Origin: an uncultured Mycoplasmatota bacterium | GTDB lineage: Bacteria; Bacillota_I; Bacilli_A; RF39; UBA660 | DNA: 57,527 nucleotides | Direction: 5' to 3' | Assembly (NCBI GenBank): GCA_946497955.1 | Contig: CAMMMH010000006.1 | Location: 1-57,527, forward strand | Shown: piece after piece, positions 35,869 to 46,199 of the stretch | Numbering within the stretch: the first letter of the stretch is position 1 | Layout: the number at the start of each line of letters is the position of its first letter | Translations under genes and position numbers: made by a program | The notes under the pieces: model-generated | Seen by the model: only the letters and a program-made list of their open reading frames with translations | Databases searched by the model: none | What the model was told of the DNA's origin: nothing

Positions 35869-37839
35869 CTTACCACAACATTTTTTATATTTTTTTCCAC
35901 TCCCACATGGACAAGGATCATTTCTACCTACTTTTTTCTCTTTAGGCATAGAATTAACTTCTTTTTTAGTATAACCATTAAAAGCCCATATAGGTATATC
36001 ATTCTTATATTTATTTATAATATTATTTATATTCTTATAGTCTGTATTACTAGCTTTAATCTTATAATCTTCAAAAATAGGAATTAAAATATCAGGTACA
36101 TAACAATTCATATTTATTAAGGTAATAATATACATACCAATCTCTCTTGCATCATCTTCATTTTTACATAGTTTATTTATATAACTACGTAATTCGCTCT
36201 CTAAAGTATTCAAAAAATCAAGTTCATAATAACTATCAAAATCAACCTCTTTATACTTTTTAAAGTTTTTCTTACTAGGCAATAAAAATTTGTCTATTAC
36301 TTCATCAGTTTCATCTAGAACACAATAATAATTGTCTATACTATACATATCTAAAGTTTTAATAACTGTATCTAATTCATCAATCGTATACTCTAAATCA
36401 TGATTTTCTTGAAGTAATCTTTGTAATATCTTTTTTTCAATAATACCATTATAAAGCATATATAGATTTAGTATTTCTCTATCATCCAAACCATTAAAGC
36501 CATAATCATCACTTAAATCAAAATTATTAATTATCTCTTTAATTTCATCAGGAATTATTACCCTAACTTCTTCTTTATCTTTATATATATAAGCATATCC
36601 ATTTATAATAAAGCTTGTTATAGTATCATTTCCATTATAAGGTTCATTATCTAAAGATAAAATATCTTGTATTTCCTCATATTCATCAAAATAATTTATT
36701 CCTTCTTCTTTAAAATCATCAATTATAGCATCTTCTATTTCATATGTATCATCTAAATAATATGAATCTAATAACTGTGCTAATCCCTCATTTGATAATT
36801 TATTTAAACATTCTTTTAAAGTTGTTTTCTTAGGCTTTTCTTGAAGCATTAAATTTTCTATTTTACCTTCATCTATAGTATTTCCACCATTTTCCCAAAA
36901 TCTTATATTATCATATTCTTCATCAATTATTTCTTCTAACTTCTTTTTGTCCTTTTTACTTAAATTAAATTCATCACTAAAGTCTTTTAAAATTTCCAAA
37001 GAATCCCTTTCTTTTAATAATAATTTAGATATTATTACATTCATTGCTTCTTTACGAGGAATATCTATAATATTAACAATAGTTTCTACTAATAGCATAA
37101 TTCTCATCATATATGAAACATAATCTTGAATTTTTCTTTTAATGTATCTTCTATTTTCTAAATTAATAGCATATTCATCTTTATAAGGTATATCTTTAAG
37201 CCATAAATACTTTTTATTATTTATATCTTTAATAAGAATAGCATCTTTTATTTCCTTAAGTAACTCTTCTTTTGTAAATAAATTATCAAAATTACCATAA
37301 TAATCAAAAATAAAATCTTCATCTACAAGACCCATACTAAAAAACATTGAAAATAGTTTTGTAACTACTTCACTTTTTAAAGCAGTAGCTTTATCTTCTT
37401 TAGTAACTTTTTCTAAATATATTTTTTTAATATCATTAGGAAGCACATAAATAACTTCTTCTTTTTTATTTAAATAACCATAAACTATACCAGCATATAC
37501 AAACACTTGAGCGATAGCATCAATTTCCTTATTATTAGCTAAGTTTTCAATATTAACATATTGTTTATATGGCATACCACTCAAAATATCTAAAAAATTT
37601 TCTTTAATTTTTCTATCTAAAAGTTTTATTAACTCATTATCATGCTTATTATTTAATTCATCTCGTTCATAATAAGCCTTTGCTACAATATACAACTGTT
37701 CACTACTTAAAGCCTTTAAAAAATCTTTTAGATTTCCTTCAACTTTATTTTCTAAAAACAAACATTCTACAGGATACATTTCCATTAATTCGTCAATATT
37801 ATCAATTATATTATTACTTAATTCTTTTTCTTTTAACAT
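35866..37839 (-). CDS. SEC-C zinc-motif protein coupled to Wadjet
   Basis: 657 aa, mostly helical, acidic, not recognised apart from the C-terminal SEC-C motif [15 protein letters not shown] (CxCx8CC, zinc binding). SEC-C tails occur on SecA and on many accessory proteins where they mediate protein or nucleic-acid contacts. AGGAG lies 8 nt before the ATG, within the end of jetD; the genes are separated by only 3 nt. It is therefore part of the Wadjet transcript and could be an accessory subunit, though a chance neighbour is possible. Confidence 0.8.
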   Translation of the reverse strand: MLKEKELSNNIIDNIDELMEMYPVECLFLENKVEGNLKDFLKALSSEQLYIVAKAYYERDELNNKHDNELIKLLDRKIKENFLDILSGMPYKQYVNIENLANNKEIDAIAQVFVYAGIVYGYLNKKEEVIYVLPNDIKKIYLEKVTKEDKATALKSEVVTKLFSMFFSMGLVDEDFIFDYYGNFDNLFTKEELLKEIKDAILIKDINNKKYLWLKDIPYKDEYAINLENRRYIKRKIQDYVSYMMRIMLLVETIVNIIDIPRKEAMNVIISKLLLKERDSLEILKDFSDEFNLSKKDKKKLEEIIDEEYDNIRFWENGGNTIDEGKIENLMLQEKPKKTTLKECLNKLSNEGLAQLLDSYYLDDTYEIEDAIIDDFKEEGINYFDEYEEIQDILSLDNEPYNGNDTITSFIINGYAYIYKDKEEVRVIIPDEIKEIINNFDLSDDYGFNGLDDREILNLYMLYNGIIEKKILQRLLQENHDLEYTIDELDTVIKTLDMYSIDNYYCVLDETDEVIDKFLLPSKKNFKKYKEVDFDSYYELDFLNTLESELRSYINKLCKNEDDAREIGMYIITLINMNCYVPDILIPIFEDYKIKASNTDYKNINNIINKYKNDIPIWAFNGYTKKEVNSMPKEKKVGRNDPCPCGSGKKYKKCCGK

Positions 37840-37842
37840 AAA

Positions 37843-39072
37843 CTACTTCTCCTCTAATTTCATTTTAATAAATTTTTCTATAAATAACAAGTTATTTTCT
37901 TGATAACCACACTTTTTATTTTCAAATAGTAAACTCTTAACTTCTTGTAACTCTTTTGACTTAACAAGTTCTAATTTATGAAGTCTATTATTACCAACAC
38001 TAACACTAGGTTTAGTATTAAAGTAACTTTTCCCATCATAAAGAAATAATTTAATATTACTATATTTATTATTTAGTTTATCTGCTATTAATAATCCTTC
38101 AGGATCATAATCTCCATTATAATAAAGAGTTGTATCACTAGTAATATTTTCTAATAATTTATAGAAAGCAAGATTAGGAATACCAGATGTTATTATAATA
38201 GAAATATCTAAATCCTTATTCTTAAAATAATTTAAAATAGAAGGATTTTCAAAGATAAATATCTTATTACTCTTGCCAGTTATATTATTTAATTTAAAAA
38301 TATTATCAATATTTAAGTTCATAACATCAAAAGGCATTTCTTTATCATAAACTAGGTTATATGTAATAACATAATTACTAAGCGAATCTATATAGACATT
38401 TATCTTTTCTAATAGTTTAGTCTTATCTAAATTAGTATTAGGTATATCACATTCTAAAATATTACTTAATATTCTATAGAAAAGATTACTACTCTTAGCA
38501 TTATAATCTAAATAATGAGGATTAGAGGTTATTGAAGCATAAATTGGTAAATAAGTTATCTTATCTGGAATATTACTTAATAGTTTATCTATCATAAGTA
38601 ATTCTTCTTTTAAAGCTTTTTTATTTTGTTTATATTTACTTTTTATATTACGCATAGTACTAAAGTTTTTATTTATATTTCTTTCAAAAAAATCTTTAAG
38701 TTTCTCACTCGTAAGTTCTAAAAGTAAATCTTCTATAAATGAAACAAACTCTTCATGAAATTTTCTCTTCTTTAAGGTATTAGTAAGATAAGAAAAATCA
38801 TCATAGGTATTATAGAAGTAATCAGTAAACTCAAAGTCTTGAAATTTGCTTTTATCAAGTACTTTATTAAATTCACTTATCTTTATTTTATAAGTCTTAC
38901 CTTCTTCAAATTTTCTAGCAAAGAAATCTGTTAGACTAACTGCTTCTTCATAAGTTATATTATCAAGAGTAATAATCCCTGTTACCCTACCATAACTTTG
39001 ATACTTCTCTTTAGCTTTTACCATAAACCTTTCAAAACCTTTATTATTCTTAAAATAATCTAAATAATCCAT
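37843..39072 (-). CDS. jetD: Wadjet nuclease subunit JetD (type II, TOPRIM)
   Basis: 409 aa, matching the TIGR02679/DUF2399 group. The C-terminal TOPRIM half has the acidic residue in IFIFENPSI (~274), 'IIITSGIPNLAFYKLL' and GDYDPEGLLIADKL (~322, DxD). In characterised Wadjet systems JetD cleaves the plasmid DNA that JetABC has loop-extruded. The start ATG immediately follows the jetC stop (TAG ATG). Complete, with catalytic residues present. Confidence 0.9.
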   Translation of the reverse strand: MDYLDYFKNNKGFERFMVKAKEKYQSYGRVTGIITLDNITYEEAVSLTDFFARKFEEGKTYKIKISEFNKVLDKSKFQDFEFTDYFYNTYDDFSYLTNTLKKRKFHEEFVSFIEDLLLELTSEKLKDFFERNINKNFSTMRNIKSKYKQNKKALKEELLMIDKLLSNIPDKITYLPIYASITSNPHYLDYNAKSSNLFYRILSNILECDIPNTNLDKTKLLEKINVYIDSLSNYVITYNLVYDKEMPFDVMNLNIDNIFKLNNITGKSNKIFIFENPSILNYFKNKDLDISIIITSGIPNLAFYKLLENITSDTTLYYNGDYDPEGLLIADKLNNKYSNIKLFLYDGKSYFNTKPSVSVGNNRLHKLELVKSKELQEVKSLLFENKKCGYQENNLLFIEKFIKMKLEEK

Positions 39073-42000
39073 CTATTCCACACTTTCTCTAACTAATCCA
39101 TTCCAACGATATCTTTTAATACTTACAGTATCTGCTGCCTGAGGCTTAATAAGTTCACATATTGAAATATCTTTTATTTCTTTATAATCACACCATAATG
39201 CTTGACTTGTTAAGATATAATCTAAATCAAAACTTGCAAGGATTGCAAACATTTCTTCAATATTAACTTCATCTACACCTGCAAAGGCTTCATCTAAAGC
39301 GATTAATCTAGGAGATGAAGGTGCTGCACTATCTAATTTAGCATAGATACTTGCAAATAATGGAACATACATAGTCTTAGCTTTCTCTCCTCCACTAAAG
39401 ACAGAAAATATCTTATCAGTTAATTCTCGTTTTTGATTACCATCTTTTTTATAAAAGAGTTTAAAAGTAAACCAATTACGATAATCTAAAATATTAAAAA
39501 TCATTTGGAAGTACGTTATATTATTAGTAAGCATAGACTCTTCTTCTCTTTTTATCTTAGATCTAAAATGCTTAATTAATCTATTAGTATCTTCAGGCTT
39601 TATAAAATTACTTGGCATCATAAATATCTCTACTAAATCTTTAGTATCCATTTCTTCTAGTGTCTCTCCACTTTTAGGTTTCCAATCCAAGTAAAAAGAT
39701 AAATTACTATTTTGTTGTTTTATTTCCATAATATTATTAATCTTTTTAACCCAATCTCTTGCTTCTATTATTTTCTCTTTAATCTTAGTCCCAATAGTTC
39801 TAAGTAAAATATCTTCAAACAAATGTCTATCTTGTTCATTAAGATAAATCTTATCTGCCTCATAACTTTCTAATAAAGCATTAGAAAGTTCATAGATATT
39901 TAACTTCTTACCTTGATAACTAGTTAAAACATCTTGTCTTTTCGCATCGTTATATATGTTAATAACTCTTGTTCTATCAGATACTTTATCACTATAATAA
40001 TTAATTAAATTATCTCTTTCATTAAATAAAACTACATCTTGAATATTATACTCTAATAATTCCTGACGATATTCATTAAAAGAACGGTAATAGTTCATAG
40101 TAACATCTTTCAAATCTTTAGTTTTAGCATCATTATTTCTTAAAAAGTTCTTAATAGTTTTAAAGTCTACTTCTAAATCTTTAACAACATAACCTAAATC
40201 TAGTTCTTCTTTTAAAATATTAGATAGTATTTCTAAAAAAATCTCTTCTTCTTTTTTCTGTTCTTCTAAAGACTTAAGTTGTTCTTCTTCTCCTTTAAAG
40301 CTCTGTTCTAAAACACCTAATCTCTTTGATAAATTAGCACTCTTAAAAGGATAATCTTCAATAGTCTTTACAATTTTCTCTATTTTTTTACTAAGTTCAA
40401 GATACTCTTTAGTATTAAGAATCTTTAAAATAGTATTAAGTTCTATTTCTCGTTTTTTCTTATCATTAACTAAACTAGATATAGTAGCATACACTTCATC
40501 ATGATTAGTAGTTAAATCATCTAATCTTTCTTTATTAGTCATTAATAATTCCTTTTTCTGATTTAATTTATCATAAAGAGCATTTAACTCTTTAGTAGTA
40601 TCTAAAATATCTCTAATTACAACACTAGCTTTCTCATAAGTTACAAGGTTAAGAGGAATATTACTTCGATATTGCTCTAATTCTTTAATAACTTCTTCAA
40701 TTTGTTGTTGATACTTTCTAATTTCCTCTTCAAGTTCCTTTTCTTTATTATTAATAAAATCAAGTTCTAAATCTGTTTCTTTAATCTTAGCTGTAATTTC
40801 TTCTAATATTCTATTACTAGGAAATAATTTACTTTCATTATTTAAAGTATTTATAGAAGTATCTAATGTATCTAATTCAAGTTCTTTTTTTCTAATAACT
40901 TCTTTAATAGCATCAATCTTCTCTTCCTCTTCTTTTATAAGTAATTGATGTTCTTCTTTTCTTTTTAAAACTCCTATATATTTACTATTATAATCACCTT
41001 TAATATTACCTTTAATAAAGTCAAAGTTATAATTATTTTCATTAATACTAATAACATCACTATCACTAGTACTAATAGATTCTAATATTGAAGTAATAAA
41101 CTCATTACTAAAAACTTCATTAGGATATGCTTTTAAATATTTAGTCAAGTTATCTTTCTTTTTACTACTTTTCTTAAAGTAAGAAATATTCATATTTTCT
41201 ATCTTTCTTAAGTCTTCATCTCTAAATATCTTAGTATTTAAAATCCCTGATGAATATAGCACTTCTTCTAATTTATTTTTAGTATCATCATCTATTCCTT
41301 CTTTAAATTCTACTACTTGATAAAGTGCAGCATAAGGAATATTTTCTTTATCTAAATAATCTATTGTCTTTCTAGTTAAATCATCTTCTTCTAGTTTTAT
41401 CTCTTCCATTTCTAATAATTCTTTTAATAATAACTCTTCTTTACTTAACTTATCTTTCTCAGTTAAAAGTTCAGTTTTCTTAAAAGATACTTCTTCTAGT
41501 AATTTACTATACTTAATCTTATATATTTCTTCATACTTCTCTTTAGATTTTAAATAACCTTCACTACTATATTCATCTAAATAACTAGCAATTTCCTTCA
41601 TATCATCACTTAATAAAATAAGAAATTTATTATTAGTTCTAATATTATTTAATGAAATAAAGAATAGTTCAAGTTCATTATCTAGTTCTTGATAAAAACC
41701 ATCTCTTATCTTTTCTTTTTCTAAATAATCTGTTTTTAATTTTTCATATTCATTAGACTTAATATTTTGACTCTCTAAAAGATTTCCTTTTCTTATAAGT
41801 AGTTCTTTAGTCTTTTCTATTTCCTCTTTCTTAAAATTTATCTTTTCAATAATATAACTAACTTGAGTTTTCTCTTTTATAAAAGGAATTAAATCTTTTA
41901 ATTCATCAAAACTAATCTCATCTCCTAAATCACTTAAGTTAGTGATTAAATTAGTTATTTCTTTATCAAGGTTAGTAATATCATCTTCATTATCGTTTAT

Positions 42001-43110
42001 TAAAGAAGTTATCTCACTCATCTTCTGTTTCAAATTATCAATTACTTCTTCTTCTTTAACAAGTCTTTCTTTAAGTATCTCCAACTCATTATCAAGTTCT
42101 ACTTTTCTTTTACTTTTTTCTTCTAAATCAGTATTGTTTAAATGTTCTTTCTCCTCTTTAGCAGTATTAAATTCATCTAATAGTACTACCTCTTCTTCTT
42201 TTAGTCTAGTAATCTCTTCTTCTAAACTAGTAATAGCATTAGTTTTCTCAGTAATTTTAACCTTTATATTTTCAAGAGCTTGGTACTCTTTATAATAATT
42301 AGTCGCTTTAGCAAGTAATACTGCTTCGTTATAATTTTTAAAGACTTTAGTAAAGTTAGAAAGAATATCAATGTTATTTTTTAACTCATTAATCTTTTCT
42401 TTAGTAGCATTTAAATTTTCAATAGTATCAGATAAAGGTCTTAAAGTCTCATCTGATAAAGGTGGTAAAACTTCATTTAATACTTCCATTAATTTAGTAG
42501 GCTTATACTCTTTAGATAATTTTGGACTCCTAATTTGTAAGATAATATTGATAAATTCATCAAAAGTTTCTATATTTCTAAATTTAAATAGATTATCATT
42601 AACTAACTTTTTATATTCTTTAGCAGTTTCTACTAAATTATTAGAAATACCTAAAGCACTTCTTAACTCTAATTTTGTTAAAGGCGTCTTAGTAAAACCA
42701 TCTTTTGTCTTATATAAGAAGAAATCTTTTCCTACTCTTCTACCATCTTTTAAGATAAAACCAAAGAAGTCAGTAGGCTTACCCCTTCTCGCTCTAAGTC
42801 CCATACCAATAGTAATATATCTATCTTCTAAACCATTATAAAACTCCATATATAAATAACCAGTAGAATCATCTTTTTCATTATTTTCTCCAAGTAAATA
42901 ATATTCTATATGTTTGTCAGTAGAACCAAAAGTATCTAATCTTTTAGGAGATTTATTACCATCTAATATTAAGGGAATAAATGATTGCATAGTAACAGAC
43001 TTTCCTGATCCATTTTGTCCTCTAAGTAAAAGTTTACCATCATAAAAATTAAATACTTCATCATCATATAACCAAAAGTTTATAAGTCCCATTCTTGTAG
43101 GTTTAAACAT
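39073..43110 (-). CDS. jetC: Wadjet SMC-like ATPase JetC (MukB-like)
   Basis: 1345 aa, the TIGR02680 group. N-terminal 'PTRMGLINFWLYDDEVFNF' and Walker A RGQNGSGKS (residues 30-38); a coiled coil from about 230 to 1150; C-terminal ABC signature FSGGEKAK (~1238) and Walker B LIALDEAFAGVD (~1273). JetC is the motor that extrudes DNA loops to sense small circular DNA. Start at ATG 43110 with GGAGGTGAAGAAG upstream; the track's TTG lies before that site. Overlaps jetB by 8 nt. Confidence 0.93.
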   Translation of the reverse strand: MFKPTRMGLINFWLYDDEVFNFYDGKLLLRGQNGSGKSVTMQSFIPLILDGNKSPKRLDTFGSTDKHIEYYLLGENNEKDDSTGYLYMEFYNGLEDRYITIGMGLRARRGKPTDFFGFILKDGRRVGKDFFLYKTKDGFTKTPLTKLELRSALGISNNLVETAKEYKKLVNDNLFKFRNIETFDEFINIILQIRSPKLSKEYKPTKLMEVLNEVLPPLSDETLRPLSDTIENLNATKEKINELKNNIDILSNFTKVFKNYNEAVLLAKATNYYKEYQALENIKVKITEKTNAITSLEEEITRLKEEEVVLLDEFNTAKEEKEHLNNTDLEEKSKRKVELDNELEILKERLVKEEEVIDNLKQKMSEITSLINDNEDDITNLDKEITNLITNLSDLGDEISFDELKDLIPFIKEKTQVSYIIEKINFKKEEIEKTKELLIRKGNLLESQNIKSNEYEKLKTDYLEKEKIRDGFYQELDNELELFFISLNNIRTNNKFLILLSDDMKEIASYLDEYSSEGYLKSKEKYEEIYKIKYSKLLEEVSFKKTELLTEKDKLSKEELLLKELLEMEEIKLEEDDLTRKTIDYLDKENIPYAALYQVVEFKEGIDDDTKNKLEEVLYSSGILNTKIFRDEDLRKIENMNISYFKKSSKKKDNLTKYLKAYPNEVFSNEFITSILESISTSDSDVISINENNYNFDFIKGNIKGDYNSKYIGVLKRKEEHQLLIKEEEEKIDAIKEVIRKKELELDTLDTSINTLNNESKLFPSNRILEEITAKIKETDLELDFINNKEKELEEEIRKYQQQIEEVIKELEQYRSNIPLNLVTYEKASVVIRDILDTTKELNALYDKLNQKKELLMTNKERLDDLTTNHDEVYATISSLVNDKKKREIELNTILKILNTKEYLELSKKIEKIVKTIEDYPFKSANLSKRLGVLEQSFKGEEEQLKSLEEQKKEEEIFLEILSNILKEELDLGYVVKDLEVDFKTIKNFLRNNDAKTKDLKDVTMNYYRSFNEYRQELLEYNIQDVVLFNERDNLINYYSDKVSDRTRVINIYNDAKRQDVLTSYQGKKLNIYELSNALLESYEADKIYLNEQDRHLFEDILLRTIGTKIKEKIIEARDWVKKINNIMEIKQQNSNLSFYLDWKPKSGETLEEMDTKDLVEIFMMPSNFIKPEDTNRLIKHFRSKIKREEESMLTNNITYFQMIFNILDYRNWFTFKLFYKKDGNQKRELTDKIFSVFSGGEKAKTMYVPLFASIYAKLDSAAPSSPRLIALDEAFAGVDEVNIEEMFAILASFDLDYILTSQALWCDYKEIKDISICELIKPQAADTVSIKRYRWNGLVRESVE

Positions 43111-44278
43111 CTTCTTCACCTCCAAATAAATCCATCTGTTTTGTATTATCTTTTATAAGTTTAGCATTAAACCTAGCGATAGTTGGTAATACTAAATAAG
43201 TATTATCCTCTTCTTTTAAGAAAGAATACTCTATCATATAATTTACTACTTCATCAAAGAATTTCTGTAAAGATAAATTAATATACTGTTTACTTAAGTA
43301 TTCTTTATTATTAGTCTTAATGTCTTTAATAATCATCTCTAAACTTTCTTTTTTTATTCGTCCTATCTCTTTATCATCAAGAGATATTTCTTTATTTTTA
43401 ATCATTTCATAAAGTTTAGTATTTATCATTAAAACTATATCTGTAATTTTCTTATTATTAGGAAAATTATCTTTAGAATTACTTGTTTCATATTCATAAA
43501 GAAAAGCCATATTCTTTGTAACTTCAATTTCGAAGTTCAAATTAGAAAACTCATTTTCTAAATAACCACGCATCTTCTTAATATAATCAATTTCTGCTTC
43601 TGTTAAGTTATAAGAAAAAACAGCAGGAGTAAATAAAAGATTACGATAAACTTTATATCTTCTAACATCACCTTTTTCTAAAGTTTGATATTTCCATTCA
43701 TCATTTAAGAAATCATTAGTATCTTCTATTTCAAAAATATCGTTTGTAAATAATCGCATTACATAGTTAGCAAGACCTGTTACTTCATATAAAGCTTCAG
43801 CATTTTGATCATCTTTAAAGCTTATCTTTTCAGCATCTTTAACCTTTATTACTGATATTTCTGTTAAGAAATCTATTACTCTAACTAAACTTTGTCTATC
43901 ACTTCTTAAATTCCAATCTGGTATTGTCTCAAGATTTAAGGTAACCGCGGTATTTTTAACATAATCTATTAGTGATGATAAAACAAAGACTTCACCTCTA
44001 GTTTTATCTTCTAAAAATAATAGAATTATACACAAAATGACATAGTCTTGTTTTGAATTAAAGTTATCTATTCCTAGATTATCAACTCTACTACTAGGAA
44101 TCTTTTCAAGTTTAACAAATCTATCATGAATAATTAATTTACTACCAAGAGTCTTAGTAACAAAGTCTTTAATAATATTTTGTTTTCTTTTAACGTCATA
44201 GTATAAGTCAGGATTATCTTCTTTTAAAATCCAAAAGTTAGTTAAAAGTTCTCTTATTTCATTTTCAATTGATTCCAT
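43103..44278 (-). CDS. jetB: Wadjet subunit JetB (TIGR02678-type)
   Basis: 391 aa. 'RELLTNFWILKEDNPDLYYD' at the N-terminus, 'SRVDNLGIDNFNSKQDYVIL', 'IPDWNLRSDRQSLVRVIDFL' and 'YEVTGLANYVMRLF' match the TIGR02678/DUF2398 family. JetB is the MukE-like kite protein that bridges the SMC and kleisin. Start at ATG 44278 (AAGGGGG at ~5-6 nt); the ORF track uses a TTG. Overlaps jetA by 14 nt. Confidence 0.88.
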   Translation of the reverse strand: MESIENEIRELLTNFWILKEDNPDLYYDVKRKQNIIKDFVTKTLGSKLIIHDRFVKLEKIPSSRVDNLGIDNFNSKQDYVILCIILLFLEDKTRGEVFVLSSLIDYVKNTAVTLNLETIPDWNLRSDRQSLVRVIDFLTEISVIKVKDAEKISFKDDQNAEALYEVTGLANYVMRLFTNDIFEIEDTNDFLNDEWKYQTLEKGDVRRYKVYRNLLFTPAVFSYNLTEAEIDYIKKMRGYLENEFSNLNFEIEVTKNMAFLYEYETSNSKDNFPNNKKITDIVLMINTKLYEMIKNKEISLDDKEIGRIKKESLEMIIKDIKTNNKEYLSKQYINLSLQKFFDEVVNYMIEYSFLKEEDNTYLVLPTIARFNAKLIKDNTKQMDLFGGEEDV

Positions 44279-45749
44279 CATAACCCCCTTCAAAAATAAT
44301 ACTTAAACTAGGTAAAGTAAATATTCCATCATCACTAATAATTCTACAAGTAGTATTACTATCATTAAAATTAACTTTATAGTTAAGTCCAAATAAAGGT
44401 TCTTTAAAATAATTAGTACTATTTCCTGCTTTACTTATTAGATTTAAAAGATATCCTCTTTCTTCTTTAGTTAATCTAACTTCATCTTTTAACTCTACTA
44501 CTTTAGTTTGAACGAACTTCTTTAACATTTCTTTTTTTCTAGCTTCTTCCTTCTCATATAACTCTAATATTTCTTTTTTCTTACTAGTTTTATCTACTAT
44601 AGTACTATGACGTTTTTCTGCTCTAATTTTTTTATCATTAGGTAATACTGATATTATTGTTGGCTTTACTTCATAAGAATTAACTAAAGAGTCAGTATCT
44701 TTTTTACTAATACCTTTAAAGTGTTTAACTCTATAAATTCCAAAGACAGCATTAGATAAATCTCTTACTTCAGTTAGATTAGTTTTTTTATCAAAAAGTT
44801 TACAAATATACTTATACTCTTCTTTACGTTTTATCATATTACCATGAAGTTCTATGAGACTACTAGCACATTTAGTAATTCTACTGATAAGATTACTAGT
44901 AACTTCTAAAAGTCTATCACCTTCACTCTTTTCTTTAGTATTAACAAACCATTTATAAATACTTCTCCATTTACCCAAATTAACTTGATTAAATTTCTGA
45001 TAATTAAAGTCTAAAGCTATTTTAGGAATACCTCTTTCTGCTTCTTCTAATCTTTTAATAAGATTATCTTGAAAGTTATTATCCATACTCTTTAAAATTT
45101 CTCTTATAACTTCAGCTTGATTTAAGTACCCTGTTATAAAATCTTTTAAGTACTGAATCATTTTATTTTTATATTCTAGAAAGACTGTACTTTGTAAAAG
45201 TTCTTCAGTTTTTGACTCTTGAAACTTCTTTAAAAAGTCTTGATAGTTTCTATTAATATCACTAAATTCATTAGTAATTCTCTCCCAAGTATCAAGTAAT
45301 TCTTCGTTAGATAGAGAATCTAATTTTTTTATCTTTTTTAATAAGTCTCTTAATACTTCAAATCTTTTAGGAGATAAAGATGCAACCTTTACTTCCATTT
45401 CTTCAAGTTCAATAGTCATACGTTCTATAGCGATAGCATAATCTGTTAATTGATATCTATATTTTTTATATTTAAAGTCGGCAAGCGAGTTAATATTATT
45501 AACATCTTGAACAGTAGTTAAACTTAAATTATCTACTAAAAACTCTAAATCTCGTTCTAAATCTTCCATAGTATAGTTATCTATTTTATCCTTTAATTCA
45601 TCATAGATATCTTCTTTAAAAAGCCAATTCTCTGCTTCTTCATATTTATGATAGAAAAAACGCATAATAGGTCTATAACGATAAGTATTTTCTTGTGATA
45701 AATATTTAGTCTCCGTAATAGCTTTTTGTAGTACTTCAAAATTATCCAT
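44265..45749 (-). CDS. jetA: Wadjet subunit JetA (TIGR02677-type kleisin)
   Basis: 494 aa. 'QENTYRYRPIMRFFYHKYEE' and 'YRYQLTDYAIAIERMTIELE' are typical of the TIGR02677/DUF2397 family, the MukF-like kleisin of type II Wadjet. The C-terminus 'VRLTKEERGYLLNLISKAGN' is also characteristic. ATG 45749 follows GGAG by 5 nt; the track's GTG lies in the site. First gene of jetABCD plus the SEC-C gene, all overlapping or nearly so. Confidence 0.88.
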   Translation of the reverse strand: MDNFEVLQKAITETKYLSQENTYRYRPIMRFFYHKYEEAENWLFKEDIYDELKDKIDNYTMEDLERDLEFLVDNLSLTTVQDVNNINSLADFKYKKYRYQLTDYAIAIERMTIELEEMEVKVASLSPKRFEVLRDLLKKIKKLDSLSNEELLDTWERITNEFSDINRNYQDFLKKFQESKTEELLQSTVFLEYKNKMIQYLKDFITGYLNQAEVIREILKSMDNNFQDNLIKRLEEAERGIPKIALDFNYQKFNQVNLGKWRSIYKWFVNTKEKSEGDRLLEVTSNLISRITKCASSLIELHGNMIKRKEEYKYICKLFDKKTNLTEVRDLSNAVFGIYRVKHFKGISKKDTDSLVNSYEVKPTIISVLPNDKKIRAEKRHSTIVDKTSKKKEILELYEKEEARKKEMLKKFVQTKVVELKDEVRLTKEERGYLLNLISKAGNSTNYFKEPLFGLNYKVNFNDSNTTCRIISDDGIFTLPSLSIIFEGGYDGIN

Positions 45750-45770
45750 AAACACTCCTTTATGGCTATT

Positions 45771-45799
45771 ATTCTATCATATGTTCTAGTTAATGTATA
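45771..45799 (-). promoter_or_regulatory. Promoter of the Wadjet operon
   Basis: TATACA, 17-bp spacer, TAGAAT on the minus strand, ~20 nt before jetA. Confidence 0.55.
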
Positions 45800-46199
45800 G
45801 TTATTTTTTTGCATTTTCCAAATGTTACCAAAAAAAAGAAAACTATTAGTATAGACTTCTCAAAGTAATTATTATAATACTTGTAATAATTCATATCTCG
45901 TAGCATGTTTATTACATAATTGAACACTTAAGTCTAAAATCAGCTCTTTATAAGATTACTGACTATTATTCATATCTTCCTTTTTTATAGCATTAAAAAT
46001 ATTATTATACATTTTTTCTATTCTTTATTATTATATTTACTGATATTGTCAAAAAAATTACTCTAGAAAGTAATTTTTTTGGTTTTTTCTTAATTTATTA
46101 CTGTAGTACCTTCTTATATATTTTAAAGTTTATTATTTTTAATTAAAACAGTTTCTATTAAGACGTCTAAAGTATTACTCGCATCGTTATTATTAATTA
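45800..46199. other. Noncoding gap between Wadjet and the GmrSD-like gene
   Basis: AT-rich, no ORF with a ribosome site. It contains the bidirectional terminator at 46051-46080. Nothing else recognised. Confidence 0.6.
46051..46080. terminator. Bidirectional terminator
   Basis: AAAAAAATTACT / AGTAATTTTTTT perfect 12-bp arms with CTAGAA loop; A and T tracts on both sides. It fits the end of the GmrSD-like gene. Confidence 0.8.

Noticed and set aside
41942-42841. Two plus-strand ORFs of 117 and 156 aa opposite jetC
   Set aside because: Ser/Leu-rich shadows of the coiled-coil coding strand, no ribosome sites.
45593-45814. 73-aa minus-strand ORF at the jetA start
   Set aside because: Out of frame with jetA and without a ribosome site.
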